64,000 bases of DNA from Dehalococcoidia bacterium (lineage in GTDB: Bacteria; Chloroflexota; Dehalococcoidia; Bin125), in assembly GCA_022826965.1 (NCBI GenBank), contig JAJDTU010000001.1, positions 1 through 64,000 of the forward strand, given 5' to 3'. The translations under genes and the position numbers were made by a program. The notes beneath the pieces were generated by a model. That model made no database searches. It saw nothing but the letters and a program-made list of their open reading frames with translations, and was not told the origin of the DNA. This document shows positions 34,995 to 43,498 of the stretch, in pieces. Each line of letters starts with the position of its first letter. Position 1 is the first letter of the stretch.

Positions 34995-36161
34995 TTGCAA
35001 TTCATCGCCCTTGTCCTGCGCGTCCTCCTGCCCTGGGCCGCGATCATCTGGATCTACCGCGCCCTGCAGTCGCAGCAGCGCCTCGAGCGGGAGCTAACCG
35101 AGGAGCGAATCGATCACCTCGAGCTGCAACTTCGCAATGAACGCGCGCGGCGCGAACAGGCCGAGCTGATGGCGCGACAGATCGCGCAGGCCGGCGGCAG
35201 CGACATGGCAGGAGGCGCCATGGCTGCGCCTCTGCCCAGTGCGGCCCCGAGCCGGCCCGCTGCGCCGCCGCCCGCACCCGCGCGAGCGCCGGAACGGCCA
35301 CCCGCGCCGCTCCAGCCCGCCGCCGCTCCTCCTCCGCCACCTCCACCACCCCCGGAGCCCACTGCTCCGGTTGCTGCCCAACCGGCTGCACCGCCACCGG
35401 CGGCCGCGCTGGCGCCCGCCCCGTCAGCGGCGCCTCCAACAGCTCCCCCGGCCGCGCCCGAGCCGCCACCTGCGCCGCCAGCGCCGCCGGCACCCCCGGC
35501 ACAAGGCACACCAGCTTCGCCGCCGTCCGCCTCTGACGCCGCTCCGACGATCCCGGCCGACCGCAGCGCCGCCTCGCACCTCGACGAGGGCAACGCCTAC
35601 TTCGGCGCCGGCAACTATGACGCCGCCGTCAATCAGTACGCCCGCGCGATCGAACTCGACGCCAACTCGGCCGCCGCCTACTACAACCGCGCCAACGCGC
35701 TCGTCCGCCTCGACCGCACCGAGGAAGCGGCCAACGACTACGAGCGGGCGATCGAACTGGCGCCCGACGACCCGGACATCTACGTCAACCGCGGTCTGCT
35801 GCGGCTGTTCGGTCGCGACTTCGACACTGCCGAAGGCGACTTCCGCCACGCGCTGCGGCTGCGGCCGGACGACGGCGCGGCGCACACCAACCTCGGTCTG
35901 ACGCTGCTCTACGAGGACCGCGCGCAGGAAGCGTTGGACTCGTTCCAGGCTGCCGTTCGGCTCGAGCCGGACCAGCCGGGCGCGCATTACGGCCTGGCCT
36001 CTGCCGCAGCCAAGCTGGGCCAGGCCGACAACGCCGTCGCCGCGCTGCGCCAGGCGACCTCGCTCAACCCGCGTTACGCCGAAGCGGCGCGAACCGACGA
36101 CCACTTCGACAGCCTGCGCGGCAACCAGGCCTTCGAGTCGCTCGTCAACCCCGGCGGCTAA
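34995..36161 (+). CDS. Membrane-anchored TPR protein with proline-rich linker
   Basis: 388 residues starting at a TTG, chosen because AGAGGAG lies 7 bp upstream and no ATG serves as well. Residues 3-22 form a transmembrane anchor (FIALVLRVLLPWAAIIWIY). A charged coiled coil covers about 24-65. About 110 residues of Ala/Pro-rich linker follow, including a run of nine prolines. From about 190 to 340 there are four or five tetratricopeptide repeats (AYYNRANALVRLDRTEEA, AHTNLGLTLLYEDRAQEA). It is probably a scaffold for a membrane complex; partners unknown. Confidence 0.8.
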   Translation: MQFIALVLRVLLPWAAIIWIYRALQSQQRLERELTEERIDHLELQLRNERARREQAELMARQIAQAGGSDMAGGAMAAPLPSAAPSRPAAPPPAPARAPERPPAPLQPAAAPPPPPPPPPEPTAPVAAQPAAPPPAAALAPAPSAAPPTAPPAAPEPPPAPPAPPAPPAQGTPASPPSASDAAPTIPADRSAASHLDEGNAYFGAGNYDAAVNQYARAIELDANSAAAYYNRANALVRLDRTEEAANDYERAIELAPDDPDIYVNRGLLRLFGRDFDTAEGDFRHALRLRPDDGAAHTNLGLTLLYEDRAQEALDSFQAAVRLEPDQPGAHYGLASAAAKLGQADNAVAALRQATSLNPRYAEAARTDDHFDSLRGNQAFESLVNPGG

Positions 36162-36191
36162 CCGCGAGCCTCCGACCGGCGCGCGCCGAAA

Positions 36192-36247
36192 TCTCTACCC
36201 TCGATTTGCAGAACCGAGCCGCAGTCGGCTGCGGCTCGCGGTAGAGA
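36192..36247 (+). promoter_or_regulatory. Nested two-helix RNA structure before the amidohydrolase gene
   Basis: Outer helix TCTCTACC (36192-36199) pairs with GGTAGAGA (36240-36247). The inner hairpin GAGCCGCAG-TCGG-CTGCGGCTC (36216-36237) is perfect. The outer 3' strand covers part of the purine-rich AGAGAAAG before the ATG at 36260, so the fold could affect translation. There is no T-run, which argues against a simple terminator. Confidence 0.45.
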
Positions 36248-36259
36248 AAGCGCCCCATC

Positions 36260-37483
36260 ATGACCTCCGGCATTACCGATCGCATCAAGGTGATCGATGT
36301 CGACACGCACATTTCCGAGCCCGAGGACCTCTGGACCTCACGGGTCTCCGCCAAGTGGGGCGATCGCATCCCGCACGTCGTCAACGCCGGCGACGCCGGC
36401 GCTTCGGGTAACGCCTCCATCGTGGCAAGCGTTTCGATCGACCGCGGCACTACCGACGATATCTGGATCGTCGACGGCAAGCCCGGCATGCCCACGGCGC
36501 TGCTGGCTTGGTCTGGACACGACGAGCACTGGCCCGCGCACCCGCACACCCTGCAGCAAGCTCACCCGGCGGCGACGAACGCCGAGGCGCGGCTCCAGCT
36601 CATGGACCAGGTTGGCGTTCACGCCAACCTGCTGTTCCCCAATGTTGGCGGCAGCCGGCAGTACCTGAACATCGCCCGATCCGAGCCGGAACTGGCGCTC
36701 GAATGCTGCCGCGCCTACAACGACTTCATGACCGATTGGTGCAGCGTCGACCCCGACCGCCTACTGGCCCAGGTCAGCCTGCCGCTCTGGGACGTCTCCG
36801 CCTGCGTCGAGGAAATCGAGCGTAATGCGGCGGCCGGGCATAAGTCGGTGATGATGACCTACCAGCCCGACGGCTACGACCTGCCCTACCTGGCCGACGA
36901 GCACTGGGATCCGATCTGGCACGCGACGCAGGACGCGGGGCTGCCGATCACCTTCCACGTCGACGCCGGACGCGACATGCACGTCTGGCCCGGCTACGAC
37001 CCGGCGACCTACCTGGTCAAAGTCACGATCATGAGCTTCATCGGCAACACCGACGCGATATCAGAGGTGATCTTTTCGGGCCTCTGCCACCGCTTCCCGC
37101 AACTCGACTTCGTCTCCGTTGAGAGTGGGATCGGATACATCCCCTACCTGCTCGAGTCGATGGACTGGCAGTGGATCAACCTCGGCCTGGATAAGGCGCA
37201 TCCCGAGCGGGACCTGCTGCCCAGCGAGTACTTCTACCGTCAGGTTTACGGCAGCTTCTGGTTCGAGCAGGACTCGGCGCTGCGCATCATCGATCTAGTC
37301 CAGGACAACGTGATGTACGAGACAGACTTCCCGCATCCGACCAGCATCACGCCGGGCGCGTTCGAGTTTTCGGAGACGGCCAGCGAAAATCTGGATCGCA
37401 AGTTTGACGACAGCGGCATCTCCGAGGAGATCCTGGAAAAGGTCCTGCACGCCAACGCGGCGCGCGTCTACAACCTCGACTGA
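36260..37483 (+). CDS. Amidohydrolase family 2 metal-dependent hydrolase/decarboxylase
   Basis: A 407-residue TIM-barrel protein of the Amidohydro_2 (ACMSD-like) group. The N-terminal VIDVDTHISEPEDLW resembles the D-x-H metal site. A mid-chain ITFHVDAG holds a likely metal His, and the C-terminal MYETDFPHPTS holds the catalytic Asp seen in the family. Relatives hydrolyse or decarboxylate aromatic and hydroxylated acids. It is alone on its strand and converges on moaC with 7 bp between. The substrate is unknown. Confidence 0.82.
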   Translation: MTSGITDRIKVIDVDTHISEPEDLWTSRVSAKWGDRIPHVVNAGDAGASGNASIVASVSIDRGTTDDIWIVDGKPGMPTALLAWSGHDEHWPAHPHTLQQAHPAATNAEARLQLMDQVGVHANLLFPNVGGSRQYLNIARSEPELALECCRAYNDFMTDWCSVDPDRLLAQVSLPLWDVSACVEEIERNAAAGHKSVMMTYQPDGYDLPYLADEHWDPIWHATQDAGLPITFHVDAGRDMHVWPGYDPATYLVKVTIMSFIGNTDAISEVIFSGLCHRFPQLDFVSVESGIGYIPYLLESMDWQWINLGLDKAHPERDLLPSEYFYRQVYGSFWFEQDSALRIIDLVQDNVMYETDFPHPTSITPGAFEFSETASENLDRKFDDSGISEEILEKVLHANAARVYNLD

Positions 37484-37490
37484 TTGTGGC

Positions 37491-37991
37491 CTACTCCAGC
37501 CGCACCGAGCCCGAGCGGCCGCCGTCCTTCTCGCGCAACCTCACCGCGTCGATCCGCATCCCGCGATCGACCGCCTTGGCCATGTCGTACACCGTGAGTC
37601 CGGCGACCGAGACGGCGGTCAACGCCTCCATCTCGACGCCGGTCTTGCCTGAACAGCCCACTTCGGCCCGGATTTCGACGGAGGGCGGCTCGTCGACCAG
37701 GCGCAGCTCGACCATCACCTGGTTCAGCATCAACGGGTGACAGAGCGGTATCAGCTCGTGGGTACGCTTGGCCGCCATCACGCCGGCGATCTCGGCCGTT
37801 GCGAGTACGTCGCCCTTCTTCAGCGCCGAGTTGCGGATCAGTTCCAGCGTTCCGGCCTGCATCAGGACGCGCCCTTCCGCGACGGCGCGACGCTCGCTGA
37901 TCTCCTTGTCGCCGACGTCAACCATCCGCGCGCGGCCCTGCGCGTCGATGTGACTCAGTTCCGGCTGCGTTTCCGCTCGTTGCTCAGCCAC
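37491..37991 (-). CDS. moaC: Cyclic pyranopterin monophosphate synthase MoaC
   Basis: Second half of the first step of molybdenum cofactor synthesis: converts the MoaA product to cyclic pyranopterin monophosphate. It has [47 protein letters not shown] and [22 protein letters not shown]-like ending (here DMAKAVDR). I chose the GTG at 37991 (166 residues), overlapping the moaA stop by 8 bp; the longer frame lies mostly inside moaA. Confidence 0.93.
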   Translation of the reverse strand: [166 protein letters not shown]

Positions 37992-39069
37992 CAATGTGCG
38001 ACATCTCCACCCGGTCGAGGACCGGCAGGTCATCGGTCATCGCGGCGCGCAACTCCGAGTAGCGGTCCTCACGCGCCACCCAGATGCCTGCAATGCGGTC
38101 GTGTAGCTCGTCATCCGAGGCGCCCGAACGGAGTTGCGCTCGCAGGTCATGGCCGACCGAGGCGAACAGGCAGGTGTAAAGCGAACCCTCAGCCGAAAGC
38201 CGCGCCCGGGTGCAGTCGCCGCAGAACGGTTCGGTCACCGAGGTGATCACGCCGATTTCGCCGCTGCCGTCCGTCCAGCGCCAGCGCTTGGCCACTTCGC
38301 CCTCGTACGCCGCCTCAACCGGTTCCAGTCCTTCGACCTGCGCCAACCGCTCGATGATCTCCCGCGCCGGGACGACTTCATCCAGCCTCCAGCCGTTGGT
38401 TGTGCCCACGTCCATGTACTCAATGAAGCGCACGATGTGCCCCGTGCCGCGAAAGTGGCGGGCCATGTCGACGATGCCCACGTCGTTCACGCCGCGCTTG
38501 ACCACGGCGTTGATCTTCACCGGCCCGAGCCCGGCCGCCGCCGCCGCGTCGATGCCCTCGAGCACGCGCTCATGCGGGAAGTCGACACCGTTCATCTCGC
38601 GGCAGATCTCCGGGTCGATCGAGTCCAGACTGACCGTGACCCGATCGAGGCCGGCTGCGTTCAGGTCTTCCGCCATCGCCGCCAGGCGCGAGCCGTTGGT
38701 CGTCAAGGCGATATCGATCTCGGGCAGCGTCTCGCGCAGCATCCGGACCAGCGTCGGCAACTCGGCGCGGACGGTTGGCTCGCCGCCGGTCAGGCGCAGT
38801 TTGCGCAGACCGAGCCGGCCGAAGATCGAGACGACACGGACGATCTCCTCGAAGCTCAGGATCGCCGAGCGCGGCAGGAACTCGTAGCCCGGCCCGAAGA
38901 TCTCCTTGGGCATGCAGTACGGGCAGCGGAAGTTGCAGCGGTCGGTGACCGAAACCCGCAGATCGGCGAAGCGGCGGCCCAAGCGATCAACGGGCGCGTC
39001 CATCATCGCGCGATCAACCGGAGCCTCAATCACGTTGCCATCGACCGGAACATCACGGGCGCGACTCAT
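37984..39069 (-). CDS. moaA: GTP 3',8-cyclase MoaA
   Basis: Radical-SAM enzyme that begins molybdenum cofactor synthesis from GTP. The SAM-cluster cysteines are Cys45, Cys49 and Cys52 (CNFRCPYC). The second cluster motif FCGDCTRARLSAEG is near the C-terminus. The protein ends in Gly-Gly, as catalytically competent MoaA proteins do. The ATG at 39069 overlaps the rdgB stop (ATGA). A molybdoenzyme is expected elsewhere in the genome. Confidence 0.96.
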   Translation of the reverse strand: MSRARDVPVDGNVIEAPVDRAMMDAPVDRLGRRFADLRVSVTDRCNFRCPYCMPKEIFGPGYEFLPRSAILSFEEIVRVVSIFGRLGLRKLRLTGGEPTVRAELPTLVRMLRETLPEIDIALTTNGSRLAAMAEDLNAAGLDRVTVSLDSIDPEICREMNGVDFPHERVLEGIDAAAAAGLGPVKINAVVKRGVNDVGIVDMARHFRGTGHIVRFIEYMDVGTTNGWRLDEVVPAREIIERLAQVEGLEPVEAAYEGEVAKRWRWTDGSGEIGVITSVTEPFCGDCTRARLSAEGSLYTCLFASVGHDLRAQLRSGASDDELHDRIAGIWVAREDRYSELRAAMTDDLPVLDRVEMSHIGG

Positions 39070-39695
39070 GAGCTCTGGTCCAGCGTCTGGGCCATCACGT
39101 TGAGCGCCCACGCCGCATTGGCAAGCGCTCGGGCGCGATGCGAGATGGCGTTCTTCTCCGACATATCCAACTCAGCCATCCTCCGACCGTCGGACAGCGC
39201 GAAGACGGGGTCGTAGCCAAAACCCAGGTCGCCACGCTCGTCCATTGCGATCGATCCTTCTACCACGCCCTCGCCCAACCGCACGTTGGTTGTGTAGGGA
39301 AAGGCGAGCGCGATCACGCAGCGGAATCGGGCCGCTCGCCGCTCGGTTGGGATGCTCGCCAATGCCTGGAGCAACTTGGTCCGATTGGCGGCGTCCTCCG
39401 CTGCATCCCCAGCATATCGAGCGCTATACAGGCCGGGCGCGCCGTCGAGCGCATCGACCTCCAGCCCCGAATCATCAGCCAGGGCCGGCAGTCCGCATGC
39501 GTTGGAATAGGAGCGCGCCTTGCGCCCGGCATTCTCGGCATAGGTATCGCCGTCCTCGACGACGGTGAAGTCCTGGAGTCCAACATCGGCCGGCGTGACG
39601 AGTTCCCACTGTGATTCGACGTGCGCGTCAAACAGCGCGCCAAACTCGCGCAGTTTGCCGGGGTTGCCGGTCGCGATCAGAAGTCGATGCGGCAC
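39066..39695 (-). CDS. rdgB: XTP/dITP diphosphatase (RdgB/HAM1)
   Basis: Removes deaminated purine nucleotides from the pool. The 209-residue protein begins RLLIATGNPGKLREF and has VVEDGDTYAENAGRKAR, ADDSGLEVDAL and FGYDPVF, all typical. I start it at the GTG at 39695. The longer frame from 39785 would read through a palindromic repeat and add about 30 unconserved residues. It lies first in an rdgB-moaA-moaC overlap chain. Confidence 0.9.
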   Translation of the reverse strand: MPHRLLIATGNPGKLREFGALFDAHVESQWELVTPADVGLQDFTVVEDGDTYAENAGRKARSYSNACGLPALADDSGLEVDALDGAPGLYSARYAGDAAEDAANRTKLLQALASIPTERRAARFRCVIALAFPYTTNVRLGEGVVEGSIAMDERGDLGFGYDPVFALSDGRRMAELDMSEKNAISHRARALANAAWALNVMAQTLDQSS

Positions 39696-39710
39696 TGGTG
39701 CTCTTCTCAA

Positions 39711-39814
39711 GAGCTCCCCATCCTGGGGAGCTGGCGCGGAGCGCCTGAGGGGGCGCACGCCAACGTTGAGGCCCCCATCCGTCACTTCGTGACACCTCCC
39801 CCTGTAAGGGAGGT
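39711..39814. repeat. Two palindromic repeats between rdgB and the aldolase gene
   Basis: A third-family copy (GAGCTCCCC...GGGGAGCTGGCGCGGAGCGCC split arms, then TGAGGGGG) at 39711-39753 is followed by a shortened family A copy (GTCACTTCGTGAC, then CCTCCCC/GGGAGG) at about 39772-39814. They fill almost the entire 126-bp gap. Confidence 0.7.
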
Positions 39815-39821
39815 CTTGTCC

Positions 39822-40832
39822 CTAGCCCGCGTACTCGCCCTTGCGCGCGGCCGATGTCAGCCGGGCTCGCTCCTGGAAGGCCGCCTGCGCAGCGGCGACG
39901 TTGTCCGGCTTGCCGCCCCAGACGGAGAGCGGCGTCGCCTGCAGTCCTCGACCGTATGAGAAGCTCAGCTCCCACGGCGCGGACGACGAACCGGCGGCCG
40001 CCACGTTAATCGCGTTGAGGTTGACGGTCGCCTCCTCGTCCGACTGCCCGCCGGAGAGGAAGACGCAGCCCGGCACCGCGGAGGGAATCGACGTGGCGAA
40101 TACGCGAAGCGTCTCCGATGCGACTACTTCTGCCGGAGCGCGATTCTCCGCGCTCTTGCCCGAGAGCACCATGTTCGGCTTGAGCAGCGTGCCTTCCAGG
40201 TCGACCTGCTGCGTAGCCAGCGCGGCGTAGGTGGCCCGCAGCGCCGCTTCTGTGGCGGCGGCGCAGGCGCCGATGTCGTGGTCGCCGTCCATCAGCACCT
40301 CCGGCTCGACGATCGGCACCAGTCCAGCTTCCTGCGAGAGCGCGGCAAACCGAGCCAGCGCGTGCGCGTTGACGTCGAGGCAGTAGGCCGTTGGGCGGTC
40401 CTCGGCGATATCGATCACGGCGCGCCACTTGGTGAAGCGGGCGCCCTGCTCACGGTATGTCTCGAGCCGTTCGCGCATCCCGTCGAGCCCCTCGGTCACT
40501 TTCTCGTTCGGCGACCCGGCGAGGTCCTTCGCCCCCTTGTCCACCTTGACCCCGGGAATCACGCCGTTCGAGGTCAGTACCTCGACCAGCGGCGTACCGT
40601 CGGACGAATCTTGGGCCAACGTTTCCTCGAACAGGATCACGCCGGAGATCCAGTCGCCGATGCCCTCGGAGGTGAACAGCAGTTGGCGCCAGTCACGACG
40701 GTTGTTCTCGGTCGATTCGAGCCCGATCGTGTCGAAGCGGCGCTTAATCGTCGGGGCGGATTCGTCGGCGGCGAGAATGCCGCGACCCGGCGCGACCAGG
40801 GCCCGCGCGGTCTCGTGCAGTGGGTTGCTCAT
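39822..40832 (-). CDS. Fructose-bisphosphate aldolase, class I
   Basis: Cleaves fructose 1,6-bisphosphate through a Schiff base. In the 336-residue chain Lys218 (LLKPNM) is the Schiff-base lysine; Asp23 (AADES), Lys135 (FTKWR) and Glu176 (VEPEV) complete the known site. This is the animal/plant-like class I type and needs no metal. FBPase lies 61 bp upstream on the same strand, so the pair can run gluconeogenesis or the Calvin-like part of sugar metabolism. Confidence 0.95.
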   Translation of the reverse strand: MSNPLHETARALVAPGRGILAADESAPTIKRRFDTIGLESTENNRRDWRQLLFTSEGIGDWISGVILFEETLAQDSSDGTPLVEVLTSNGVIPGVKVDKGAKDLAGSPNEKVTEGLDGMRERLETYREQGARFTKWRAVIDIAEDRPTAYCLDVNAHALARFAALSQEAGLVPIVEPEVLMDGDHDIGACAAATEAALRATYAALATQQVDLEGTLLKPNMVLSGKSAENRAPAEVVASETLRVFATSIPSAVPGCVFLSGGQSDEEATVNLNAINVAAAGSSSAPWELSFSYGRGLQATPLSVWGGKPDNVAAAQAAFQERARLTSAARKGEYAG

Positions 40833-40893
40833 CGATTGCTGCCTCTCGGGATCTCAGTCTGTCGGATGGAGCCTGTCTAGGAGCCTATTGGTG

Positions 40894-41871
40894 CTACTCA
40901 GCCAGCTTGGCGACGACGCGCTCAACCACATCGGCGTTGCCCACGATCAGGGGCGTGCGCTGGTGCAGCAGTTCGGGTTGCACATCCAGGATTCGCTCGG
41001 TTCCGGTCGAGCCGGCGCCTCCCGCCTGTTCGGCGACGTAGCAGAGCGGGTTCGCCTCATAGCCCAGGCGCAGCTTCCCGGCCGGGGACTTGACGTCACC
41101 CGGATAGAGGAAAATGCCGCCCTTGAGCAGGTCGCGATGGAAGTCCGCAACCAGCGAGCCGACGTAGCGCAACCCGAAGTCGGCGCGCAGCTCGGCAACC
41201 GCCGCCTGCATTTCGGGATGCCAATTGCCCTGGTTGCCCTCATTGACTGAGTACGCCGCGCACTTGGCCGGAATCTGAATCCGGTCGTGCGAATGCAGGA
41301 ACTCACCCGACCCCGGGTCCAGCGTGAAGCCATCGACGCGACCCTCGGTCGCGACGACCAGTACGGTCGACGAGCCGTAGACAACGTAGACGGCGCCGCA
41401 TTGCTCGCGGCCCGGCCGAAGCAACGTCGCTTCGCTGAAGGCTGAATCGTCGCTGCGCCGGTAGATCGCGAAGATCGAACCGATCGTCACGGCCACATCA
41501 ATGTTCGACGAGCCGTCGACCGGATCGAACATAACCAGATAGGGATGATCAACGGCATCGGAGACGAAGACGGCGTCCTCAAGCTCCTCGCAGGCCAGCG
41601 CTGCAACGACCCCGCAGTCACGTAACGAAGAGACGAACGCGTCGGTGCCGGCGGCATCGAGCACCTGCACGATCTCGCCCTGCACGTTCACCTCGCCGGT
41701 GTCGCCCAGCACGCCGGCGAGGGCCGCACGCCGCGTCAGGCCGTCAACCTGTCTGGCGCCGTTCGCGATCGCGGCCACGACCGTCAGAAAGCCGTCGGCG
41801 ACCAGGTCCGCGGGAGCCGTTTCGGCAACGACATCTGCCAATGTCTTCAATGAGTCGCCCACGTCACCCAT
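40894..41871 (-). CDS. fbp: Fructose-1,6-bisphosphatase, class I
   Basis: Removes the 1-phosphate of fructose 1,6-bisphosphate in gluconeogenesis. The 325-residue protein has the metal-binding FDPVDGSSNID and IFLYPGDVKSPAGKLRL, with the YEANPLCYVAEQAGG tail of the family. It is the first gene of a likely fbp-aldolase transcription unit, divergent from folC. Confidence 0.96.
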   Translation of the reverse strand: MGDVGDSLKTLADVVAETAPADLVADGFLTVVAAIANGARQVDGLTRRAALAGVLGDTGEVNVQGEIVQVLDAAGTDAFVSSLRDCGVVAALACEELEDAVFVSDAVDHPYLVMFDPVDGSSNIDVAVTIGSIFAIYRRSDDSAFSEATLLRPGREQCGAVYVVYGSSTVLVVATEGRVDGFTLDPGSGEFLHSHDRIQIPAKCAAYSVNEGNQGNWHPEMQAAVAELRADFGLRYVGSLVADFHRDLLKGGIFLYPGDVKSPAGKLRLGYEANPLCYVAEQAGGAGSTGTERILDVQPELLHQRTPLIVGNADVVERVVAKLAE

Positions 41872-41933
41872 GGAACTCCCGCTCGCTCCGCGCCATAGCG
41901 GCGCAGTCGTACCGTTGGGCGGATCGTCGCAGC

Positions 41934-41963
41934 CTGAAACCCCCTGATCAAGTGGCGTACGAT
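41934..41963 (+). promoter_or_regulatory. Candidate folC-fabF promoter
   Basis: CTGAAA (41934-41939), an 18-bp spacer and TACGAT (41958-41963). The same -10 hexamer is used at groES and nuoA. The leader would be about 70 nt. Confidence 0.4.
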
Positions 41964-42040
41964 GAAACGGTCGCCTGAACGGGCCAGCTTGGGTCGAGGC
42001 ACACCAGCTCGACGCGAAGTGTGGATTGACAGGGGAACAA

Positions 42041-43498
42041 ATGTCGACAACCGCCGCCGGAGAGCCGATCAGCGACTACCCACAGGCCGTCGATTGGCTG
42101 ATGTCGTTCGCCGACTTCGAGCGCGGCTCCGGTCCGAGACGTTCGAAGGGCGACTTCGCGCTGGACCGGATCCGCTCGATCCTCCGCCGCCTCGCCGATC
42201 CGCAGCACGGCCGCGCCACGATCCACATTGCCGGCAGCAAAGGCAAAGGGTCGACGGCCGCGATCATCGAATCGATCCTGCGCGCCGCCGGGTTCCGCAC
42301 CGGACTCTTTACCAGCCCCCACCTTCAAGAATTCACCGAGCGCATCCGTATCCTCGGACCGCCGCTGCCCGAGGTGGAGTTCGCCCGTCTCTGCGAGCAG
42401 CTCCGTCACGTGATCGAGGCGGACCAGGAAGAGGAGCCCGGGCACGTCAGCACGTTCGAGATTCTCACGGCGCTCGGCTTCCACGCCTTCCATGCACACG
42501 ATGTGGACGTGCAGATCGTCGAGGTCGGGCTCGGCGGACGGCTGGACAGCACCAACGTGTTCTCGCGCACAGACGCCGCCGTGATCACCTCGCTCTCGCA
42601 CGAGCACACCGACATCCTGGGCGACAGGATCACGCAAATCGCGTCGGAAAAGGCAGGCATCATCAGCGCCGGCTGCCGCACGGCAGTGCTCGCGCCTCAA
42701 CGGTTCGCTGAAGCCGCAGCTGTGGTTCGAAACGCAGCCGACGATGTCCCGGTCCCGCTGGTTGACGTCGGCGCCGACTACGTCACCGAGCCCGCCGGTG
42801 TCGAAACATGGGGCCAGTGGTTCCGGGTGGCGAGGCGCAAGCCTCGCCCTGGCGAAGAGCCTTCGGCCATGCACCTGTTGCCCCTGTTGGGCAGCCACCA
42901 GGTAGACAACGCGCTCACCGCCATCGCAACGATCGATGCGCTCAATGCTGCCGGTGTCGTCTCCGTCCCGTCCGAGGCGCTGCATCGAGGCCTGGCCACG
43001 GTCCGCTGGCCGGCCCGGCTTGAGCCGTTTGAGCTGCCGGAGTCGTTCGTCGCCAACGATCCGGGCGGCCCGCCCAAGGTCGTGATCGACGGAGCCCACA
43101 ACGCCGAGTCGGTGCAACGCGCGCTCGACGCATGCCGCGATTACTTCCCCCACGAGCAACTGCACGTGATCTTCGGGGTGCTCGGCGACAAGGCGCTGTC
43201 CGACATGGCCAACATCATTCAGACACGCAGCTCCCACGTCTACGCCACCACCTCCGACCATCCGCGCGCCCGTCCGCCGCAGCAGGTCGCCGACGCGTTC
43301 GTCGACCCTGAGTGGGGCGGCGGCGTCACTGTCCATGCCGATCCCGAGTCGGCGCTGAGCGCGGCCGGCCACCAGGCTCACGCCGGCGATCTGATCGTGG
43401 TGCTGGGTTCTCTCTCGGTCGCCGCCGACGCGCGCCGCATTCTGAGCGCCCCGCCAGAGTCGCAGGTGCTCCGTCGAGCGGAGGATCCGACTGTATGA
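42041..43498 (+). CDS. folC: Folylpolyglutamate / dihydrofolate synthase
   Basis: Adds glutamate to (dihydro)pteroate or folate. Key motifs are the P-loop GSKGKGS at 65-71, the HLQEFTERI region, and the Mg-binding SLSHEHTDILG. The C-terminal domain has VVIDGAHNAESVQRAL. I chose the ATG at 42041, with AGGGGA upstream. Residues about 263-270 (in FRVARRKPRPGEEP) are encoded by a perfect GC hairpin that looks inserted. The gene overlaps fabF by ATGA. Confidence 0.93.
   Translation: MSTTAAGEPISDYPQAVDWLMSFADFERGSGPRRSKGDFALDRIRSILRRLADPQHGRATIHIAGSKGKGSTAAIIESILRAAGFRTGLFTSPHLQEFTERIRILGPPLPEVEFARLCEQLRHVIEADQEEEPGHVSTFEILTALGFHAFHAHDVDVQIVEVGLGGRLDSTNVFSRTDAAVITSLSHEHTDILGDRITQIASEKAGIISAGCRTAVLAPQRFAEAAAVVRNAADDVPVPLVDVGADYVTEPAGVETWGQWFRVARRKPRPGEEPSAMHLLPLLGSHQVDNALTAIATIDALNAAGVVSVPSEALHRGLATVRWPARLEPFELPESFVANDPGGPPKVVIDGAHNAESVQRALDACRDYFPHEQLHVIFGVLGDKALSDMANIIQTRSSHVYATTSDHPRARPPQQVADAFVDPEWGGGVTVHADPESALSAAGHQAHAGDLIVVLGSLSVAADARRILSAPPESQVLRRAEDPTV
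42829..42848. repeat. Perfect GC hairpin inside folC
   Basis: GGCGAGGC-GCAA-GCCTCGCC: an 8-bp stem with a GCAA loop. It lies in a loop-coding part of folC. Similar short hairpins are common mobile palindromes in GC-rich genomes. Confidence 0.5.
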
